Of a DNA stretch of 64,000 nt, positions 58,572 through 64,000 are shown in pieces. Position 1 is the stretch's first letter, and every line of letters begins with the position of its first letter. Origin of the DNA: Frateuria aurantia DSM 6220 (GTDB taxonomy: Bacteria; Pseudomonadota; Gammaproteobacteria; Xanthomonadales; Rhodanobacteraceae); the NCBI RefSeq assembly GCF_000242255.2, contig NC_017033.1, positions 1,984,001 through 2,048,000 on the forward strand, in the 5' to 3' direction. The position numbers and the translations under genes were made by a program. Under the pieces are notes generated by a model. The model did no database searches. It saw only the letters and a program-made list of their open reading frames with translations, and was not told the DNA's origin.

Positions 58572-58764
58572 TACTGGCATGCACAGCTGAAGGTAGTATC
58601 ATGCGCCTGCGACCGATTGGCCTGTACCCGCCGATGCCGTCAAACAGACATAACGGCCTTGGTGGCTGCCTGTATTGCCGGGTCACGGTCGAACGACATG
58701 CGTCATGCCATGAAACAGTTCAGAACACGATATGCCCCGGCATATCCACGCGGAGATTCCATCG

Positions 58765-60063
58765 ATGCTGAAACGCCTGCTGACCATCGCGGTCGGCCTG
58801 ATCATTGTCGCCGCCGCCGGATTTGCAATTCTTTCGCACCGTCCGGCGATCGCCCCGATCAGCCCTCCCGCCGCCTCCAGCTTTTCCGCCGATGAAGTCG
58901 AGCGCGGACGTCTGGCCACCGCCGCCGGCTTCTGCGTGACCTGCCACACCGCGCCCGGCGGCAAGGAACTGGCTGGCGGCCTGTCATTCAAGACGCCATT
59001 CGGCACCTTGTACTCGACCAACATCACCCCTGACCCGGATACCGGCATCGGTCGCTGGTCAGAGGCCGCTTTTGCCCGTGCCATGAGTGAAGGCGTCCGC
59101 CGTGACGGCAAGCATCTGTTCCCGGCCTTTCCGTTCGACCATTTCACCAAGGTCAGCGATGCCGACGTACAGGCCATCTATGCCTATCTGATGACACGCC
59201 CGGCGGTCCATCAGGAAGCACCGGCCAATACCCTGCCGTTCCCGCTGAACATCCGCGCCTTCGAATGGGGCTGGAAGCTGCTGTCCTTCCGTCCCGGCAA
59301 GTTCCAGCCCGATCCGTCCAAGAGTGCCGAGTGGAATCGCGGCGCCTATCTGGCCGAAGGTCTGGGCCACTGCTCTTCCTGCCACTCGCCCCGCAATCTG
59401 TGGCAGGCCGAAGAACAGGGTGACCAGCGCTACAACGGCAACATCATCGAAGGCTGGTACGCGCCGCCGCTCAATGCCAGCAATCCGTCCTCGATTCCCT
59501 GGACCGAGCAGGAGCTGTATACCTTCCTGAAGACCGGTGCCACCGCCCTGCACGGCTCGGCCGGCGGTTCGATGGGCCACGTCACTCGTCAGCTGGCACA
59601 GCTGCCCGACTCGGACGTGCATGCCATTGCCACCTACTATGCCGATCTGGATGGCTCGGCCCAGCGCCATGTCGACACCCAGGCCGTGATCAAGCAGGCC
59701 CTTGCCAAATCGGCCTCCGATACAGTTCGCCCGGCAGACCATGGTGCGCAGATTTTCCGCGCCGCCTGTGCATCCTGTCACTACAACGGCGGCGACGAGC
59801 CACAGCTGATGCGACCCGAGCTGGCCCTGACCACGGCGCTGAATGCCAACAATCCGAACGACCTGGTGATGGTGGTACTCAACGGTGTCAGCATGCCCGA
59901 CGGCCTGCCCACCGCGATGATGCCCGGTTTCAAGCATGCCCTGACCGACAAGGACATTGCCGATCTGGCCAACTATCTGCGCCGCAGCCGCACCGACAAG
60001 GGTGAATGGGATGATCTCCCTGCCCGTATTGCCGAGCTGCGCAAGCTGTCCACCGAGCCCTGA
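58765..60063 (+). CDS. Tri-heme cytochrome c subunit of the molybdenum dehydrogenase
   Basis: 432 residues with an N-terminal membrane anchor ([23 protein letters not shown]) and three c-type heme motifs: CVTCH (57-61), CSSCH (203-207) and CASCH (335-339). This resembles the cytochrome subunits of acetic-acid-bacterial alcohol and aldehyde dehydrogenases (AdhB/AldF-like). Electrons from the molybdenum subunit should pass via the hemes to ubiquinone or a terminal oxidase. The ATG at 58765 has GGAG 9 bases upstream. It is first in a three-gene operon with the 2Fe-2S and molybdopterin subunits. Confidence 0.92.
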   Translation: MLKRLLTIAVGLIIVAAAGFAILSHRPAIAPISPPAASSFSADEVERGRLATAAGFCVTCHTAPGGKELAGGLSFKTPFGTLYSTNITPDPDTGIGRWSEAAFARAMSEGVRRDGKHLFPAFPFDHFTKVSDADVQAIYAYLMTRPAVHQEAPANTLPFPLNIRAFEWGWKLLSFRPGKFQPDPSKSAEWNRGAYLAEGLGHCSSCHSPRNLWQAEEQGDQRYNGNIIEGWYAPPLNASNPSSIPWTEQELYTFLKTGATALHGSAGGSMGHVTRQLAQLPDSDVHAIATYYADLDGSAQRHVDTQAVIKQALAKSASDTVRPADHGAQIFRAACASCHYNGGDEPQLMRPELALTTALNANNPNDLVMVVLNGVSMPDGLPTAMMPGFKHALTDKDIADLANYLRRSRTDKGEWDDLPARIAELRKLSTEP

Positions 60064-60104
60064 GCACCGCCTGGTCGCTATACAAGTCTAGGAGCAACAG
60101 ACTG

Positions 60105-60593
60105 ATGACTGATTTCAAACTCAATGGCCAGACGGTTTCCAGCAACGCCGCGCCCGACACCCCCCTGCTGTGGGTGATCCGCGACGAGCTGAAGCTGACC
60201 GGCACCAAATTCGGCTGCGGCGTCAACATGTGCGGCGCCTGCACCGTCCACGTCAATGGCCGTGCCCAGCGCTCCTGCATCACGCCGGTATCGGCCATCG
60301 CCGGTGCGCAGATCACCACCATCGAAGGCCTGTCCACCGACGGCAACCACCCCCTGCAGAAAGCCTGGCGCGAAGCCCAGGCTCCGCAGTGCGGCTATTG
60401 CCAGTCCGGCCAGATCATGCAGGCCGCCACCCTGTTGCACGATTACCCCAACCCGACCGACGACCAGATCAGCGCCGTCATGAACGGCAGCCTTTGCCGC
60501 TGCATGGCTTATGTGCGCATTCGCAAGGCGATCAAGATCGCTGCCGCCGAGATCAATGGCGTGGCCCTGCCGGTGGAGGCTCAACATGATTAA
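60105..60593 (+). CDS. 2Fe-2S subunit of the molybdenum dehydrogenase (IorA-type)
   Basis: 162 residues with a plant-type [2Fe-2S] domain (Cys38, Cys43, Cys46, Cys58 in [17 protein letters not shown]...SC) and a helical [2Fe-2S] domain (Cys96, Cys99, Cys131, Cys133 in [11 protein letters not shown] and LCRC). It transfers electrons from the molybdopterin subunit to the cytochrome. No signal peptide is visible, so it presumably co-exports with the Tat-signalled large subunit. Its end overlaps the large-subunit start by 8 bases. Confidence 0.95.
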   Translation: MTDFKLNGQTVSSNAAPDTPLLWVIRDELKLTGTKFGCGVNMCGACTVHVNGRAQRSCITPVSAIAGAQITTIEGLSTDGNHPLQKAWREAQAPQCGYCQSGQIMQAATLLHDYPNPTDDQISAVMNGSLCRCMAYVRIRKAIKIAAAEINGVALPVEAQHD

Positions 60594-62892
60594 GCTGGGA
60601 AGCGAGCAACGCAAAGGCTGGAAAGAACCGACCCTGAGCCGCCGCGGCTTCATCATCGGTGCCGCCAGCGCCGGCTTCATGCTGGCCTTCACCCGGGCCG
60701 GCGACGTCTTCGCCGCCGATCCGGACGCCGCCATTGCCCAGGGCGCTTATGAACCCACGATCTGGTACCGGATCGACGGTGAAGGCAATGTGCTGGTCCA
60801 TATCATCCGGGCCGAGATGGGTCAGCACGTCGGCACCGCGCTGGCGCGGATCCTGGCCGACGAGCTGGAAGCCGACTGGGACAAGGTCAGCATCGAATAC
60901 GTTCCCACCGCTGCCAAATGGGGCATGATGGTCACCGGCGGCAGCTGGTCGGTATGGCAGACCTACCCGATCTTCAGCCAGGCCGGTGCCGCAGGGCGCC
61001 AGGCCATGATCGCGGAAGGCGCCCGTCTGCTCGGCGTCAATCCTGCAGACTGCATTGCCCGCAACGGCGAAGTCCATGCCGGTGGCCGCACCATCAGCTA
61101 TGGCGATATTGTCAGCAAGGGCAAGCTCAGCCGCAGCTACAGCGCCGATGAACTGGCCAAGATGCCGATCAAGCCCGCCTCCGAGCGGCGCATGATCGGC
61201 ATCGACACCGGTGCGCTGGATATTCCCGACAAGACCGATGGCAAGGCCAAGTACGGCATTGACATCGAATTCCCCGGCATGGTCCATGCCAGGCCGCGTG
61301 TCGCGCCGACCCGCAACGGCTCGCACGTCACCCATGTCGATGACAGCGAAGCCCGCAAGATCCCCGGCTACCGCCAGTACCTGATCATCAATGATCCGAC
61401 AGGTACCGTGACCGGCTGGGTGCTGGCCATTGCCGACACCTACTGGGCGGCCAATCTCGCGGCTGATGCGCTGAAGATCGACTGGTACAGTGACGATACC
61501 CAGCAGGTCTCCGAATCCACCCTGATCGACCATGCCGCCAAACAGATCGCCGATCCGGCCCAGGGCGTGATGGTATTCGACGATCCGGGCGTGGACGAGG
61601 CCTTTGCCCATGCCACCGACACCCTGGAACAGAGCTACACCACTTCCAGCGTGCTGCATTTCCAGTTGGAGCCGATGAATGCCATCGCCTTCAGCAAGGA
61701 CGACGAGTGGCACATCTATACCGGCAACCAGTGGCAGAGCCTGATTCTTCCCACCCTGGCCCAGGCCGTGGGAACCAAGGAAGAAAAGGTCATCATCCAC
61801 AACCAGCTGCTCGGTGGAGGTTTCGGCCGGCGTCTGAACGGTGACGTCATCATCCCGGCCATGCTGGCTTCCAAGGCGCTGGGCGGCATTCCGGTCAAGG
61901 TGCTGCTGATGCGTCCGGATGATGCCCGTTTCGATTCGTTCCGCTCGCCGACCCTGCAGCGAGTGCGGATGGCCTTTGGCACCGATGGTTCGGTGCAGGC
62001 CATGCAGCACGATGCCAGCGCCGGCTGGCCGACCCAGGTGATGGCTGCCGCCGCGCTGGCCAAGGGCCTCAATGGCAAGTACGACCCCTTTGCCATCGCC
62101 GGTGCCGACAGCTGGTATACCGTCGGATCGCAACGGGTACGGGCCATTTCCAATGATCTGGCCAACCGCGCCTTCCGTCCAGGCTGGCTGCGCTCGGTCA
62201 GCCCTGGCTGGACCAGCTGGGCTTCGGAAACCTTTCTCGACGAAGCCGCCCACAAGCTGCAGATCGACCCGGTGGCCTTCCGCCTGAAGTTGCTGGATGG
62301 CAAGGGCCGCAATGCAGGTGAAGCCCCCAATTCCACCGGCGGGGCCTTGCGCCAGGCGGCCGTGGTCAAGCGGGTCGCCGAGAAAGCCGGCTGGGGCAGG
62401 CCGCTGCCGGCCGATACCGGCCTGGGCATCTGCACCACCTTCGGTCAGGAACGCGGCATGCCGACCTGGATCGCCTGCGTGGCGCGAGTCAAAGTCGATC
62501 GCGCCACCGGTTTCGTCAAGGTCGAGAAGCTGGATATCGTGGTGGATGCCGGCACCATCGTGCATCCCAGCGGTGCCGCCGCCCAGATCGAGGGCGGCGC
62601 CCTGTGGGGCCTGAGCATGGCCTTGTATGAAGGCACCACCTTCGATCACGGCGAAGTGGCCGATACCAATCTGGACACCTATACCCCGCTGCGGATGGCG
62701 GACGTGCCCGATATGGACATCGAGTTCGTGGCCAGCACCGAAGTGCCCACCGGCCTTGGTGAACCCGGCACCACGGTGGTCGCTCCGGCCATCGGAAATG
62801 CTATCTTCGCCGCGACCGGCGCCCGTCTGCGGCATCTGCCGATGCGCCAGGCCGACGTACTGAAGGCGCTGAAGGACGTCAAAACGGGCTGA
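60586..62892 (+). CDS. Molybdopterin-binding subunit, aldehyde dehydrogenase/isoquinoline 1-oxidoreductase type
   Basis: 768 residues. The N-terminal [19 protein letters not shown] is a twin-arginine signal. The two-domain molybdopterin fold follows; [21 protein letters not shown] is the first cofactor loop and [30 protein letters not shown] the second. The catalytic glutamate is Glu726 in [18 protein letters not shown]. The architecture with a separate 2Fe-2S protein and a tri-heme cytochrome matches IorAB/AldFGH-type periplasmic enzymes. Aldehyde oxidation is the most likely activity, but N-heterocycle hydroxylation cannot be excluded. Confidence 0.93.
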   Translation: MIKLGSEQRKGWKEPTLSRRGFIIGAASAGFMLAFTRAGDVFAADPDAAIAQGAYEPTIWYRIDGEGNVLVHIIRAEMGQHVGTALARILADELEADWDKVSIEYVPTAAKWGMMVTGGSWSVWQTYPIFSQAGAAGRQAMIAEGARLLGVNPADCIARNGEVHAGGRTISYGDIVSKGKLSRSYSADELAKMPIKPASERRMIGIDTGALDIPDKTDGKAKYGIDIEFPGMVHARPRVAPTRNGSHVTHVDDSEARKIPGYRQYLIINDPTGTVTGWVLAIADTYWAANLAADALKIDWYSDDTQQVSESTLIDHAAKQIADPAQGVMVFDDPGVDEAFAHATDTLEQSYTTSSVLHFQLEPMNAIAFSKDDEWHIYTGNQWQSLILPTLAQAVGTKEEKVIIHNQLLGGGFGRRLNGDVIIPAMLASKALGGIPVKVLLMRPDDARFDSFRSPTLQRVRMAFGTDGSVQAMQHDASAGWPTQVMAAAALAKGLNGKYDPFAIAGADSWYTVGSQRVRAISNDLANRAFRPGWLRSVSPGWTSWASETFLDEAAHKLQIDPVAFRLKLLDGKGRNAGEAPNSTGGALRQAAVVKRVAEKAGWGRPLPADTGLGICTTFGQERGMPTWIACVARVKVDRATGFVKVEKLDIVVDAGTIVHPSGAAAQIEGGALWGLSMALYEGTTFDHGEVADTNLDTYTPLRMADVPDMDIEFVASTEVPTGLGEPGTTVVAPAIGNAIFAATGARLRHLPMRQADVLKALKDVKTG

Positions 62893-62920
62893 GACAAGCT
62901 CGGATATGGCCCCATTGTTC

Positions 62921-62956
62921 ATGCAGAACGGCGGCCGCGAGGCCGCCGTTCTGCAT
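62921..62956 (+). terminator. 16-bp hairpin after the molybdenum dehydrogenase operon
   Basis: Arms 62921-62936 and 62941-62956 are exact complements with a GCGA tetraloop, 28 bases after the stop codon. No T-run follows on either strand, but the stem is long and stable. It lies between convergent genes. Confidence 0.7.
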
Positions 62957-63060
62957 AGTGCCTAGCGCATGATCACAACGTAATCCTTGCAACGATGTGG
63001 CCCTGCCATCGGCAGTGCGCAAAATATCGACTGCATGACTCGGGAATTCACGGCGAGCAA

Positions 63061-63090
63061 AGAAAAGCCGGCGATCGTTCGATCGCCGGC
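63061..63090 (-). terminator. Rho-independent terminator of the TonB-dependent receptor gene
   Basis: Arms 63067-63076 and 63081-63090 form a 10-bp GC stem with a 4-base loop. On the minus strand it is followed by TTTTCTTT. A further 9-bp stem lies at 63109-63135, nearer the gene end at 63146. Confidence 0.85.
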
Positions 63091-63145
63091 ACATCCTTGA
63101 CCTCTTCAGGGGATGCCAATCAGACCGGCATCCCCTGCCCATGAA

Positions 63146-64000
63146 TTACAGATTGAACCTGTAATCCGCCTGGGCCATGATCTCGCGGCCGTAGGGGTTG
63201 TAGTTGTAGGAGTTGTAGTACGGGAAGGAGCTGTAGGTCGGATCCCTGGGCGGCATCTTGTTCATCACATTGTTGACCAACAGCGACAGATCCAGCTTGC
63301 GGGTCGGCGAGTAGTTGAGGCTCCAGTTGAAGGTGATCCAGGGCTTCAGATAACCGGCACCCTCGGTACCGTAACCGGCGACCATCGCCGTATAGTTCGG
63401 CGTCGCACCGTAGCGATGCCAGTACAAGGTGCTGGACCAGCGCTGATTGAGCGAAGACCAGCTGAGTGCACCGGAGACGATGCTCTTGAATTCCGAGCTG
63501 TACAGCGGGTTGGTCAGCTGGTTGATGACTTCGCCGCCCTTGTATTGCTGGTAGTCGTGCTTGAGCATGACGTTGTAATCCAGCTGTACCCCGAAGCGAC
63601 CGATCGGGCTTCGCGGGAACTGATACTTGACCTCGGAGGTGATCGAATTCGTCGTCTCGTTCGACATATTGACGTAGTACTGGGTGATATTGGTGACCTC
63701 GCCCGTCAGCGAATCACGAGTCACCTGCGCAGCGGCAGCAGCGCAATCCGCCGACGTCGAGGACAAGGCACCCAGACGGCACTGCGAATCGGTACGCATC
63801 AACTGATCAGCCGACTGCAAGGCAATCTCGTTGCTGATCGAGATATGCAGAAAGTCCGACTGGATGCTCAGACCCTGCACCGGCGCCCACACAAAGCCTG
63901 CGGTCCAGGTGCTGGCCGTGGTCGGCTTCAACTTGCTGTTGGCAAGCACCGAACCCTGGACCTGCTCAGTGAAGTCCTGGGCGCAGTTCTTGCCGCCACC
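63146..64000 (-). CDS. TonB-dependent receptor, C-terminal part
   Basis: Outer-membrane beta-barrel transporter. The frame is open to the right edge, so the plug and most of the barrel lie outside the window; about 284 residues are seen. Alternating strands typical of the barrel are visible (TASTWTAGFVWAPVQGLSIQSDF, SSEFKSIVSGALSWSSLNQRWSSTLYW, LDLSLLVNNVMNKMPPRDPTYSS), with the NNVxNKxPP turn common to CirA/OmpC-like xanthomonad receptors. A surface loop has two Cys (DSQCRLGALSSTSADC). The chain ends YRFNL rather than the more usual final Phe. Substrate unknown; such receptors in this order import siderophores, carbohydrates or other large solutes. Confidence 0.92.
   Translation of the reverse strand, partial: GGGKNCAQDFTEQVQGSVLANSKLKPTTASTWTAGFVWAPVQGLSIQSDFLHISISNEIALQSADQLMRTDSQCRLGALSSTSADCAAAAAQVTRDSLTGEVTNITQYYVNMSNETTNSITSEVKYQFPRSPIGRFGVQLDYNVMLKHDYQQYKGGEVINQLTNPLYSSEFKSIVSGALSWSSLNQRWSSTLYWHRYGATPNYTAMVAGYGTEGAGYLKPWITFNWSLNYSPTRKLDLSLLVNNVMNKMPPRDPTYSSFPYYNSYNYNPYGREIMAQADYRFNL

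Noticed and set aside
60553-62922. 789-codon open frame antisense to the molybdopterin subunit
   Set aside because: Shadow frame; the plus-strand protein has full catalytic and cofactor motifs.

Overview
The window is GC-rich chromosomal DNA from a gammaproteobacterium of the Xanthomonadales/Lysobacterales, most likely family Rhodanobacteraceae. The evidence is the gene order surE-pcm-yqaA-nlpD, the run pyrG-kdsA-lipoprotein-eno-ftsB-ispD-ispF-truD, a 180-kDa type NAD-glutamate dehydrogenase, and a methionine synthase split into two genes behind an ArsR-methyltransferase fusion. A membrane-type molybdenum aldehyde dehydrogenase operon recalls acid-forming genera such as Frateuria, but the genus is an inference. 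No insertion sequence, prophage or CRISPR array was seen.

Region 1 (1-24.2 kb) is mostly housekeeping: partial rlmE, yhbY, a Mth938-like protein, the minus-strand block surE to nlpD, an Smr protein, the long minus-strand block pyrG to truD (CTP synthesis, KDO, enolase, division, isoprenoid synthesis, Mg transport, tRNA modification), an Xaa-Pro peptidase, parE, nadK and the large glutamate dehydrogenase.

Region 2 (24.2-35.6 kb) holds an RND efflux adaptor and pump behind a promoter overlapped by a TetR-type operator palindrome, then an ArsR-methyltransferase regulator and the split methionine synthase. An AmpD-like amidase, an LAB_N membrane protein and two identical tRNA-Val(CAC) genes follow.

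Region 3 (35.6-41.7 kb) is the most accessory-like part. It has a long gene-poor stretch with a possible pseudogene, an enolase-superfamily enzyme with an MFS carrier and an exported alpha/beta hydrolase, and a dimethylsulfone monooxygenase (sfnG).

Region 4 (41.7-53.8 kb) contains dnaB, the rpsF-rpsR-rplI operon, an IscA-like protein, asnS, a MalM-like lipoprotein, an SDR, a Bcr/CflA transporter, a DUF3465-RidA pair, a COG4648 membrane protein and a YccS-like FUSC protein.

Region 5 (53.9-62.9 kb) is a nine-gene molybdenum locus. moaD, moaE, a moaC-moaB fusion, an xdhC-like gene, a mocA-like gene and moeA lead into a three-subunit enzyme: tri-heme cytochrome c, 2Fe-2S subunit and Tat-exported molybdopterin subunit. 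Together these make most of the cofactor, modify and insert it, and supply a periplasmic aldehyde-type dehydrogenase that passes electrons to the respiratory chain. The window ends inside a TonB-dependent receptor on the minus strand.
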